Positions 20,839 through 28,144 of a DNA stretch of 64,000 nt are shown here, piece after piece. The position numbers and the translations under genes are program-made. The stretch's first letter is position 1; the number at the start of each line of letters is the position of its first letter. The stretch spans positions 1,054,001 through 1,118,000 of the forward strand of contig NZ_CP036426.1 of NCBI RefSeq assembly GCF_007752535.1, read 5' to 3'. The notes below the pieces were generated by a model. That model ran no database searches. It was not told where the DNA came from and saw nothing but the letters and a program-made list of their open reading frames with translations. Source of the DNA: Tautonia plasticadhaerens (lineage in GTDB: Bacteria > Planctomycetota > Planctomycetia > Isosphaerales > Isosphaeraceae).

Positions 20839-22356
20839 TTATCGTCCATAAATAAGAATATATCTGTCTTCGTATTTCGCAGCATTTACCAGCTTTTTGA
20901 TTGCCTCGTGTGCCTCCCCGGGCAGTTCGGCCTCTACAGATTTCGACCCGAGGGTAAGTTTGTATCTAATCTCATTTCCATTTGCAATGCGGCGGAACAA
21001 CGGGCTAAACGCCTGCTTCCTCTTCCCGGAAGGGAAAGAATATGCGTGGGAAACACTTTGTGTATTAATGACCTCTTCTAAAAAATTCATCTCAATTTTT
21101 CCATCGATTGAAAAATGCAAAGAACAATCTGGGGGATAACCTTTGGAAGGGTCGACTGCAAACACGAGCCAGCTCCAGCTTGTTCCCATGAAGCTGCTTA
21201 TGTTTTTCACCGTGAGACTCATATGCACTCCGTCGGTTAGCCTTATGTGATCAACTTGAAATTGAGACTCCCATTCTTCCTTCTCATCGAAGACCGATAT
21301 TGGCTCTTGTCTCTCCACTTCCTTGAAGACAACAGGACTTCGCCAAAGTGCAGCGTCGTCACCTGAGATAGTTCCGCCAAGGAAAACGGCTAGCTCCGAC
21401 CGAAGCACATCGAACTTACTTTGCTCTGCTTCTCTGGCCCTTCGCTCTTCGGCAGCGATCAGCCTAGCCTCGTTGGTCTTCCTGATCTGCTCACGTTCTT
21501 TTTCTGCGTCTGGCAGTGCTTGCAGCAGTGTTTCCACCCAACGATTTCGCAAAACCGGATGGGTAATTTCGGCATCACCAAAACTCCAGTTGAATTCGTT
21601 TCTGAATATTTCAAAACTGCTGTCATCTAATCCGAGCAGGAGTGTCAGGGCTACGTCTTGTGATGTTGCCAACTCAATATCTCTTTTCAGAAGTTCTGCG
21701 TCCCCTCTCATCGTTCCGTTGGCTTGGCTCAAATATCTTTCCAGTATGTCACTTGCAGTCTGCAACTGGCCTTCGTCGAGTGCCTTGTTCGCTTCTCTAA
21801 GCGTGTTGTCAGCCTCATCGTCTGCTCTTCGCTTTTGAATGCTGACAAGCTCGGCTTTTACAGAAGACTTGTCACGTAGATCCTCATCTCCTAAGGATGC
21901 AGTAAGCAGTTGCTCGACTTCGCTGTCGCTTAGATTTCCCTCTCCATGGAGCCAAGCCTGTGCAGTCGCCACGGCCTCGTTTGCCGTCTCGTTTGCCTGT
22001 CTAGCCCTTTCATTCTCTTTTGATCTGTAGTAAACATGCAGAAAACCTACAGATATTATTCCGGCAAGAATTGGAAGAGAATACACAAATGTCATGAAAG
22101 CACGACTAGAATATTCGGTCGATGCAATCTCAATAGGAACTGGAGTAATCTCGGTGGGAATCGATGAACAGTCTGGGGCATTTGCGTTTTCAAACAACCC
22201 TTTAATTCTTTTGGCAGCAAACCACTCCCCAGATTCTCCCATTCTAACCTTTGTACCCGGGGTGAGCCGCCCATACTTGGCAGCATCTCGCATCTGGGAT
22301 GCGCTAAGAGGATCAATAATGCCTTTGCGTTCTAAAATAAACCATTCCACCGCCAT
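20839..22356 (-). CDS. GYF_2-domain membrane protein on a low-GC island
   Basis: 505 residues. Residues 2-55 are a GYF_2/DUF4339-type module (EWFILERKGIIDPLSASQM, TKVRMGESGEWFAAKRI), a proline-peptide-binding fold common in membrane-anchored bacterial proteins. A TM helix spans about 87-108. A charged, helical coiled-coil section follows (about 112-330, including EKEREQIRKTNEARLIAAEERRAREAE when read as two parts), then a C-terminal beta-rich domain of unknown type (about 350-505). The ATG at 22356 has GAGGTG upstream and starts at the GYF_2 domain; the frame is open 22 codons further up. GC is clearly lower and codon use more AT-rich than every neighbour, pointing to transfer. Confidence 0.8.
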   Translation of the reverse strand: MAVEWFILERKGIIDPLSASQMRDAAKYGRLTPGTKVRMGESGEWFAAKRIKGLFENANAPDCSSIPTEITPVPIEIASTEYSSRAFMTFVYSLPILAGIISVGFLHVYYRSKENERARQANETANEAVATAQAWLHGEGNLSDSEVEQLLTASLGDEDLRDKSSVKAELVSIQKRRADDEADNTLREANKALDEGQLQTASDILERYLSQANGTMRGDAELLKRDIELATSQDVALTLLLGLDDSSFEIFRNEFNWSFGDAEITHPVLRNRWVETLLQALPDAEKEREQIRKTNEARLIAAEERRAREAEQSKFDVLRSELAVFLGGTISGDDAALWRSPVVFKEVERQEPISVFDEKEEWESQFQVDHIRLTDGVHMSLTVKNISSFMGTSWSWLVFAVDPSKGYPPDCSLHFSIDGKIEMNFLEEVINTQSVSHAYSFPSGKRKQAFSPLFRRIANGNEIRYKLTLGSKSVEAELPGEAHEAIKKLVNAAKYEDRYILIYGR

Positions 22357-22488
22357 GATACACCTCGCTTGGTCGAGCACCAAAACCATGAGACATGACA
22401 TGGGATAAGTCATGGAAATCAAGGAGTCAAGGCTTTTGGTGGTTGGGCCGAAACAATTATACCAAGGATGATAGCCGCCATGGGATTG

Positions 22489-22712
22489 CCGGCGGGTGGC
22501 ACTGGTGGCCGGTTCTGGGTGCCACTGGCGGGCAAGCCGCCAGTGGCACCCGATCGGAGCGTACGCCGCCTAACCGCTCTCATGGCCTCTTCTGTCAAGA
22601 GCGCACCTTCGACGGGCCGGCGGGTGGCACTGGTGGCTTGCCCACCAGTGATCTCCTCGGAGGGCTCTCAGCCTGACCACTGGTGGGCAAGCCACCAGTG
22701 CCACCCGCCCGG
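22489..22712. repeat. Cluster of nested palindromic (REP-like) repeats
   Basis: Several related palindromes lie in the gene-free 22357-22752. A 15-bp perfect stem with a 5-base loop spans 22517-22551. Two smaller hairpins with CACTGGTGG arms (22628-22650, 22678-22700) are also inverted copies of each other over about 33 bp (22617-22650 with 22678-22712). A third partial copy of GGCGGGTGGCACTGGTGG is at 22490-22507. Self-complementary units arranged head-to-head resemble REP doublets (BIMEs). Confidence 0.85.
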
Positions 22713-22752
22713 TGGTGTCGGTGGCGTCGCCCGATGGCACAATGCCGGGACC

Positions 22753-22995
22753 ATGTATTTCGAGGTCGTCGGCGAGATCACGGACGTCGAGACCATCGCC
22801 GCCGGCCCGTCGATCCGCGAGTTGCCGCGCCTGCGGCGTGCCTACAGTTCCGGGCGGTGGCAGGAGCGCAAGGGCCTCGCGCGCGTGCACCTCGATGATG
22901 GCTCCATCCACCACGCCGAAGTCCACTGGTACGAGGCGCACGGCGTCGGCCGCGTGGAGCTGAATATCAAGCGATTCCTGGACGACTCGCCATGA
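22753..22995 (+). CDS. Small conserved protein, first gene of a coupled pair
   Basis: 80 residues, MYFEVVGEITDVETIAAG, followed by RELPRLRRAYSSGRWQERKG and VHWYEAHGVGRVELNIKRFL. The pattern matches a small family of unknown function that I recall from cyanobacteria and planctomycetes, usually as a free-standing protein of this length. The ATG at 22753 is where the family begins; the frame is open further upstream only through the repeats. Its stop overlaps the next start (ATGA), so the pair is translationally coupled. The basic first protein followed by an acidic second one would suit a toxin-antitoxin-like pair, but nothing in the sequence proves this. Confidence 0.78.
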   Translation: MYFEVVGEITDVETIAAGPSIRELPRLRRAYSSGRWQERKGLARVHLDDGSIHHAEVHWYEAHGVGRVELNIKRFLDDSP

Positions 22996-23228
22996 CCTCC
23001 ATCACGCCGAACGGGACGTTCCTCCTGTGCATCCGGAACGACGGTTATCCCGCGTCGCTGGAAGTCCGCAAGGTCTATCGGTCGCTCCCCGACCCAGCCG
23101 CGGCGTCGCGGGGCTTCGTCCGCGTGATCGACGAATCGGAGGACGACTACCTCTACCCGTCCGAGTGCTTCGTGGCGGTCGAGCTGCCGGAGGCCGCGTC
23201 CCGTGTGTTCGCGCGGGCCGACGGCTAG
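22992..23228 (+). CDS. Small conserved protein, second gene of a coupled pair
   Basis: 78 residues with LCIRNDGYPASLEVRKVYRSLPD and VIDESEDDYLYPSECFVAVELP, an acidic small beta/alpha protein of a widespread but uncharacterised family. It starts inside the stop of the preceding gene (ATGA at 22992-22995) with no spacer. Its acidic character contrasts with the basic first partner. A 21-bp sequence repeated at 24150 follows its stop. The function is unknown. Confidence 0.78.
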   Translation: MTSITPNGTFLLCIRNDGYPASLEVRKVYRSLPDPAAASRGFVRVIDESEDDYLYPSECFVAVELPEAASRVFARADG

Positions 23229-23240
23229 CCTCGCGCTGCC

Positions 23241-23261
23241 GCGGACCCGGCCCGCCGCGGC
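23241..23261 (+). repeat. 21-bp direct repeat, copy 1
   Basis: Identical to 24150-24170 (starts GCGGACCCGG, ends CCGCCGCGGC). It follows the stop of the small coupled pair. Flanking GGACC and GGTCC words suggest a folded structure. Confidence 0.8.
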
Positions 23262-23292
23262 ATCGGTCCGGCCTCTCTCCCGGGGGTGGGAC

Positions 23293-23790
23293 ATGAGACG
23301 TCATCAGGTTTCGATCGCCCGGCTGATGCTCGTCATCGCCTTCGCGGCGATCGGCACGCTGGTCGCACGCGGCCTCCTCTCCGGCGACGAGGCGGCGAGG
23401 GCGACGGCTTACCCGTTCGCCCTCATCGTCCCTGCTGCCGGGCTGGGGGCCGATCGGGCCCTCTACGGGAATCCCCGGCTCCGCCCGTTCTGGGTCGGGT
23501 TCGTCGCCGCGGGCCTCTTGACTGCGTTGAGCTACTGGCCCGGACTGCCGCTCGTCGGACGGATCGGGGCGGATCGGCTCTGGGAGGGGTACGTCAACGG
23601 GGTCAGCGGCCTCCTCTGGGAGACGCCCGGGATGAGATTCCTGTACGCGAGCCGGGGCTGGCATTTCGTGGCGGGCTCGGTCATGTTCTTCCTGCCGCAG
23701 GCGATCCTGGGGCTGGTCGCGGGGTCGCTGGCCCTGGGCCTGGGCCCTCGGCGTCCCGCATGCCCGGGCCAATCGACGGAACCCGCCTGA
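23293..23790 (+). CDS. Small integral membrane protein of unknown function
   Basis: 165 residues with four predicted TM helices: about 8-25 (ARLMLVIAFAAIGTLVARGL), 40-55, 66-84 and 125-150 (GSVMFFLPQAILGLVAGSLAL). The ATG at 23293 follows a GGGGGTGGG stretch; upstream codons run into the repeat. The C-terminal residues (RRPACPGQSTEPA) end five bases from a truncated IS110-type transposase fragment, so the natural C-terminus may have been replaced. No family is recognised. Confidence 0.65.
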   Translation: MRRHQVSIARLMLVIAFAAIGTLVARGLLSGDEAARATAYPFALIVPAAGLGADRALYGNPRLRPFWVGFVAAGLLTALSYWPGLPLVGRIGADRLWEGYVNGVSGLLWETPGMRFLYASRGWHFVAGSVMFFLPQAILGLVAGSLALGLGPRRPACPGQSTEPA

Positions 23791-23794
23791 CCGC

Positions 23795-24043
23795 GCCGAG
23801 GACGAAGGGGATGCCGTGCTCGGCGCAGGTGTCGGCGAGCCGGTACCAGGAGAAGGTGCACTCGCAGGCGACGACCAGGCCGTCGCGGTGCGGGGCGTCG
23901 GCGTCGAGGAAGGCGTCGGGATTGGCGGGGATGTCGCGGTGCAGCAGGGTGCGGCCGTCGGGGTCGAGGATGCACAGGTACATGGTCCTGGCGTGGAGGT
24001 CGACGCCGCAGTAGGCTCGGTGCTGCCCCTGGTAGGGTCTCAT
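23795..24043 (-). pseudogene. IS110-family transposase, N-terminal remnant
   Basis: Reading from the ATG at 24043, 83 codons match the N-terminus of IS110-type DEDD transposases: AYCGVDLHARTMYLCILD with the first catalytic Asp, a HRDIPANPDAF segment, and ACECTFSWYRLADTCAEHGI followed by PFVLG. At the point where the family continues with the HALYM segment the match stops and unrelated sequence follows. About three quarters of the gene is missing and no ends of the element were found. Confidence 0.8.
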
Positions 24044-24148
24044 CGTGGTGCTCCTCCGGGTGGTGGCGCCCGCGCGGTCGCCGCTCCATTCTGCGGCCCG
24101 GCTCGGTCGCAGGCGTCGCGGAGGCCATGATGAGCCTCCGCGCGATGC

Positions 24149-24232
24149 AGCGGACCCGGCCCGCCGCGGCGCCCTCCGGTAAAATCGAAGGTCACTCTCG
24201 GCGGTCCGGTCCGCTGAGCTTGGTCGTTAGGC
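24149..24232 (+). other. attC-like imperfect palindrome (integron cassette recombination site), tentative
   Basis: Pairing words AGCGGACC (24149-24156) and GGTCCGCT (24208-24215) enclose a GC-rich centre. The right end is GAGCTTGGTC followed by GTTAGGC (24226-24232), which fits the GTTRRRY core of attC sites. The matching left core RYYYAAC is absent next to the left arm. The first 21 bases repeat 23241-23261. It may be a truncated attC; a chance match is possible. Confidence 0.4.
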
Positions 24233-24246
24233 GGCGGAGGTGGGGG

Positions 24247-24918
24247 TTGCAAACGGGCATCGGGCGCAGACTTCGAGGCGGTCGTTCCGGTGCTGCGAGC
24301 GCCGTCGGACTGCTCGCGGTCGTGCTCGACCTCTGGCTGGCCTGGCTCAACCGCTACCCCGAGAGCATCGAAGGTCGTTGGGCGGCCGGCCTCACCGCCC
24401 TCGCGGCCCTCACCTGGCTCTCCGACGGCGATCTCCCGACGCTTGGGCTGGTTCCCCCGGCGGGCGGTTGGCGGCGGTGGGCCGGCCTCGCGGCCCTGCT
24501 CGGCGTCGTGGCCGCCGCGTGCATGGGCGCGGCGGCCGGGCTCTGGGTGGCGGCGGGTTGGCGGCTTCCGGTCCAGGCGGTCGCGCCGTCGCAGGTCGGG
24601 CCGGCCTTGCTGCGGATGTGCGTGTTCGCCCCCCTGCTGGAGGAGTCTCTGTACCGGGTCGCGCTGTGCGTCCCGCTGGCGAGGGCGGTCGGGCCGTGGG
24701 CGGCGGTGACGGCGAGTGCGGCTGCCTTCGGGCTGCTGCACGTTGCGTACGGTCATCCCAGCCCGGAGAATCTCCTCGGAGGGTTCTTCCTGGCGTGGGC
24801 GTACCTGCGGAGCGGCTCGGTCTTCGTCCCGGTGGCCCTCCACGCGATCGGCAACCTCCTCATCTTGATCGGGCAGGTCGGCGTCTGGTACTGGGCCGAA
24901 GCCCTCGCCTCCCCATGA
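24247..24918 (+). CDS. CPBP-family intramembrane metalloprotease
   Basis: A 223-residue membrane protein with the CPBP (Rce1-like) glutamic-type protease signature: EESLYR with the catalytic Glu pair (132-133), FGLLHVAYGH with His165, and LHAIGN with His199. There are five or six hydrophobic segments. The longest frame begins with ATG at 24127, but that lies within the hairpin and attC-like sequence. The TTG at 24247 has GGAGG six bases upstream and is the better start. Known relatives process prenylated proteins or act in bacteriocin immunity; the substrate here cannot be told. Confidence 0.82.
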   Translation: MQTGIGRRLRGGRSGAASAVGLLAVVLDLWLAWLNRYPESIEGRWAAGLTALAALTWLSDGDLPTLGLVPPAGGWRRWAGLAALLGVVAAACMGAAAGLWVAAGWRLPVQAVAPSQVGPALLRMCVFAPLLEESLYRVALCVPLARAVGPWAAVTASAAAFGLLHVAYGHPSPENLLGGFFLAWAYLRSGSVFVPVALHAIGNLLILIGQVGVWYWAEALASP

Positions 24919-25080
24919 ACTGTCGGGGGAGGCCCTCCCGTTCGCCGATGCGTTGATCGATCCACGCCGCCCCGGGGACGCACCATCCCCTTACCCCGGC
25001 CAGCGGGGAGGGGGCGATGCGGCTCGGCGTCGAGCACGGCTTCGGGCGGGTCGAGGGGCGCGACCGCCGGCAAGGGCCGA

Positions 25081-25275
25081 TCAGCCGTCGACGGTCGCCG
25101 GCAGCGACACCAGCGCGTCGCCCGGCGCCGTCGCCCTGCGGCGCAGCGTCCGCTGCTGGTCCGAACGCATCCGCGCCTCGTACGCCTGCAGCTCCGGACG
25201 CACGTACTCGGCCCCGTACTTGAGCATCCGATAGACCCGCCGCGTCAGCGTGTGCGCCGTCGCCGTGATCGCCCC
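25081..25275 (-). pseudogene. Transposase C-terminal remnant
   Basis: An open stretch of 64 codons ending in TGA (25083-25081) reads AITATAHTLTRRVYRMLKYG, then AEYVRPELQAYEARMRSDQQ and LVSLPATVDG, resembling the C-terminal tail of some IS110-like or related transposases. In-frame TAG (25278-25276) marks the break. It lies upstream of, not after, the IS110 N-terminal remnant in reading order, so the two are not parts of one simple broken copy. Family assignment is uncertain. Confidence 0.5.
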
Positions 25276-25336
25276 CTAGCCGGCCCGCCGGGAGCCCCCC
25301 GTCGGGCTGGGCCGGGGATCGACCGTCCGGGGGAGA

Positions 25337-27481
25337 TCACCTCCCGGCCGGTCCCCGGGATCGCCGCGCGACGTCGAGGGCGGGACGCCGGTCGATTTCG
25401 TGCCCGGTCCGCTCGACGTTCCCCGCGTCGTCCACGGCGTGGGCGCTGAGCGTCGCGTCCTCCCGGGCGGTCTCGGGGAGGACGACCTCCCAGGCCGAGA
25501 GGTCGTCGCCGATCGGGCTGGCCTCGTTCCCGTTGACGAGCACCCGGGCGATCCGGCCGTTGTCCGCGGTGACGCCCTGCACCCGGAGGCCCCCCGAGGG
25601 TAGCTCGGCCACCCGGGTGATGGCCGTCGCGGGCGGCAGGTCGTCGACCGGGCGGAGGTTGGCCAGGCCGTCGTCCTTGCCCGCCCGGCCGGGGCGGGGG
25701 AAGAAGACGGCCGCCGTCCCGATCCCGGAGAGCGACAGCCCCCGGTACTCGTGGCGGTCGGTCACGCAGCGCCAGATCCCGTACTCGGAGTCGTGGATGT
25801 CCATCCCCTCGACCAGCACGCTCGGCGAGCCCGCGTGGAAGGCCCAGTGGGTGTTCCAGGCGCGGAAGTCCCGGATGACGAACGGGTGGCGGCCATCCGG
25901 CCCGACGCCGTCGACGTCCTCGATCGCCAGCTCCCGGGGCGCGGGATAGCCCGGCACGGCCCCGCTGCTGAATCCCCCCAGGTTCAGGCCGAAGAACCGC
26001 TGGCAGTGGGCCTCGTTGCCCTCGAACCGCAGGAACGGCAGCGTGCGGACGTCGACCTCCGCCCGGGAGCCGTCCGGCCGGAGCACGGGCAGGACCGGGT
26101 CGAACCGCTCCGAGGCGAAGACCTCGAAGCGGAACCCGTCCTGGTCGCACTCGGCGGCGACGTTGCGGGTGAAGCTGTTGAGGCTGTTCGACCACCAGAA
26201 GCCCGAGCCGAGGTTGCCGTCGAAGGGCAGGACTTGGTCGGGCAGCGGCTCGCCCCGCAGGGCCATCACGGCGAGGTTGCGGTCGAAGACGTTGCGCGTC
26301 TCCGTGCCGTCCTCCAGGAAGAAGCCGTGGCCGATGGACTTGTAGCCGACGCAGTCGCGGACGACGAGGTAGTCGGTCCCGTGGACGGTGATCCAGCGGT
26401 TGTGGCTGTCCCAGATCGAGGCGCCGATGACGGAGGAGCCGCGCATCGTGTCGCCGAGCAGGTGGAAGTGCAGGCTGTAGCGGCCCAGCACCCCGCGCTT
26501 GCCCAGGTGGCGGAACTCGGCGTAGCTGATCGACCCGGCCGAGTGGCGGTGGTACATCGTGTGGCCCCGGACGCCGTCCGGGTCGGCCGACTCGACGACG
26601 ACGTTGCGGCTGAGGTTGGCCAGCTCGGCGCGGTAGTCGCCCTCGGCGTGGTGCTCCATCTCCAGCGGGCGGTCGAGCCCGATCGGGAGGTCGCCCGAGT
26701 CGTCGTGCCGCCGGCCGATCTCGGACACGAGGCGCTCCTCGGTGGCCGGCCGCTCGGCGACGCTGGTGGTCCGCCTCTGGCCGTTGCGGGCGAACTGCCG
26801 GGTCGTGCCGGTGACGATCACCCGGTCGCCGGGCCGCCACCCCTGGACGTCGGCCGCCGGCACGACGACCGTCGCCTCGCCCGGGCCGGCGGGCTTCGAG
26901 AGCTTGGTCCAGGTGCGCGGCATGGGGGCGCCGTGGAACTCCATGCGGCCGCCGCAGCAGACGATCGCCGGGAAGGACTCGGGGTCCAGGCCCTCGACGG
27001 GGGTCAGGCGGATCGTGGCCGAGTGCCCGGCCGGGATCGGCCGCTCGGGGGTGCCGACCAGCAGCGCCGGCCGGGGGCCCTCGGCGCCCTCGCGGGCGAC
27101 GGACATGGCGCAGTGGAATCCTTCCTCCGAGACGGCGTCGCCCGCCTTGATCCGGATCAGGCCGACGTCGAGCCGGGTGTCCCGGTCGTCGGCGAATCGG
27201 AGCGTCCCCGAGACGTGGACCGAGCGGATGACCTCCGGGGAGGAGACGTCGTAGGAGACGTCGTGCCCCGTGCGGATGAGCACGATCGCGCCCTCGCCCG
27301 GGGGTCGGCCTCCCTCCCAGGTCGACGGGTCGGACCACGCCCCGCTGCGGATCGACCGGATCGGCTCCGGCGGCCCCCCGGCCGCCCGGGCCCCCGTCGA
27401 GAGGCAGGGGGACCACGACACCGCCGCGACGGCCAGCGCGATCGGCGCCGACCGGATGAGAATCGACTTCGCCTGCTGCAC
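25337..27481 (-). CDS. Secreted G8-domain beta-helix protein (CEMIP/TMEM2-like)
   Basis: 714 residues with a signal peptide (about 1-33, ending ARA). A G8 domain follows at about 42-160: IRSGAWSDPSTWEGGRPPGEG and VLIRTGHDVSYDV. The remainder is a right-handed parallel beta-helix with the order seen in CEMIP/TMEM2: MYHRHSAGSISYAEFRHLGKRG, LHFHLLGDTMRGSSVIGASI, HGTDYLVVRDCVGYKSIGHG and FFLEDGTETRNVF. Animal relatives bind or cleave hyaluronan, and some bacterial G8 proteins are extracellular glycan-acting; a polysaccharide role is likely. The C-terminus (about 600-690) looks like a small Ig-like strand-rich domain. The start is GTG with AGGAGAG seven bases upstream. It is the last of three co-directional genes. 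Confidence 0.88.
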   Translation of the reverse strand: MQQAKSILIRSAPIALAVAAVSWSPCLSTGARAAGGPPEPIRSIRSGAWSDPSTWEGGRPPGEGAIVLIRTGHDVSYDVSSPEVIRSVHVSGTLRFADDRDTRLDVGLIRIKAGDAVSEEGFHCAMSVAREGAEGPRPALLVGTPERPIPAGHSATIRLTPVEGLDPESFPAIVCCGGRMEFHGAPMPRTWTKLSKPAGPGEATVVVPAADVQGWRPGDRVIVTGTTRQFARNGQRRTTSVAERPATEERLVSEIGRRHDDSGDLPIGLDRPLEMEHHAEGDYRAELANLSRNVVVESADPDGVRGHTMYHRHSAGSISYAEFRHLGKRGVLGRYSLHFHLLGDTMRGSSVIGASIWDSHNRWITVHGTDYLVVRDCVGYKSIGHGFFLEDGTETRNVFDRNLAVMALRGEPLPDQVLPFDGNLGSGFWWSNSLNSFTRNVAAECDQDGFRFEVFASERFDPVLPVLRPDGSRAEVDVRTLPFLRFEGNEAHCQRFFGLNLGGFSSGAVPGYPAPRELAIEDVDGVGPDGRHPFVIRDFRAWNTHWAFHAGSPSVLVEGMDIHDSEYGIWRCVTDRHEYRGLSLSGIGTAAVFFPRPGRAGKDDGLANLRPVDDLPPATAITRVAELPSGGLRVQGVTADNGRIARVLVNGNEASPIGDDLSAWEVVLPETAREDATLSAHAVDDAGNVERTGHEIDRRPALDVARRSRGPAGR

Positions 27482-27577
27482 GCGTCCGCTCTCCTGGTCG
27501 ATGGCCGGGGGCCGTCGCGGCCGCCCGGATCCGAGGTCCTTGCTTGATGCCCGTCACCGGCCCGATTGACGCCGAGA

Positions 27578-28144
27578 TCAGCCCCCGGGTCCCGCCATGC
27601 CGTCGACGTCGGGGGCCGTCGGCGGCTGCCTCCGCGTCGGTGCCCGGGGGGCGTCCTCGACCCGGAACGGCTCCAGCTCGGTCGGCCCCTCCGGGATCGT
27701 CACCTCGAGGCCGGAGGCCGCCGGGTCGGCGTGCCGGCCGCCGAGCAGGTCATTCGGCGGGGTCGGCCCCGGGGGCACGTCGGGCCAGAACAGGGTGGCG
27801 ACGTATCGCCCGGCCGGGGCGCCGTCGCCCGGCTCGAACGTACCCAACTCGAAGGAGCCGTCGGGCCCGGTCGTCCCCCTCGGCCGGAGGGAGTCGAGGT
27901 CGCCGGGCCGGTCGGCCGGGTGGAGCACCACCTGGACCCCCTCGGCCGGCTCTCCCCCGACCTCGACCCGCCCCTCGGCCCGGTAGAGCGGGACGCGTCC
28001 GTCGTCGCCGCAGGCCGGCAGCATGAGCAGGAGGACGGCCGGGGCGGCGAGGGTCGCCGCCCCGGCCCGCCGGCGGCCGGTCCGGGGGCCGCCGGCCGGG
28101 TGTCGCGGATCCGCGACCCCCTCGGCCTCAGAGTTGGTCGGCAC
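27578..28144 (-). CDS. Lipoprotein with carboxypeptidase-regulatory-like domain
   Basis: 188 residues. A hydrophobic stretch ending LLLMLPACGDD gives a lipobox with Cys45; the n-region is long, so the true start may be downstream of the GTG at 28144. The rest is a transthyretin/carboxypeptidase-regulatory-like beta-sandwich (AEGRVEVGGEPAEGVQVVLHP, TTGPDGSFELGTF, GRYVATLFWPD). Such lipoproteins follow DUF1559 genes in many planctomycetes. The GTG overlaps the end of the DUF1559 gene by 17 bases, so the two are co-translated. Confidence 0.82.
   Translation of the reverse strand: MPTNSEAEGVADPRHPAGGPRTGRRRAGAATLAAPAVLLLMLPACGDDGRVPLYRAEGRVEVGGEPAEGVQVVLHPADRPGDLDSLRPRGTTGPDGSFELGTFEPGDGAPAGRYVATLFWPDVPPGPTPPNDLLGGRHADPAASGLEVTIPEGPTELEPFRVEDAPRAPTRRQPPTAPDVDGMAGPGG

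Noticed and set aside
22489-22712. CRISPR-like array
   Set aside because: The repeats are self-complementary, alternate in orientation and lack regular spacers of constant length. No cas gene is near.
24127-24246. ATG at 24127 as the start of the CPBP protease
   Set aside because: It sits in a hairpin loop and its first 40 codons run through the repeat and attC-like sequence. The TTG at 24247 has a GGAGG at proper distance.
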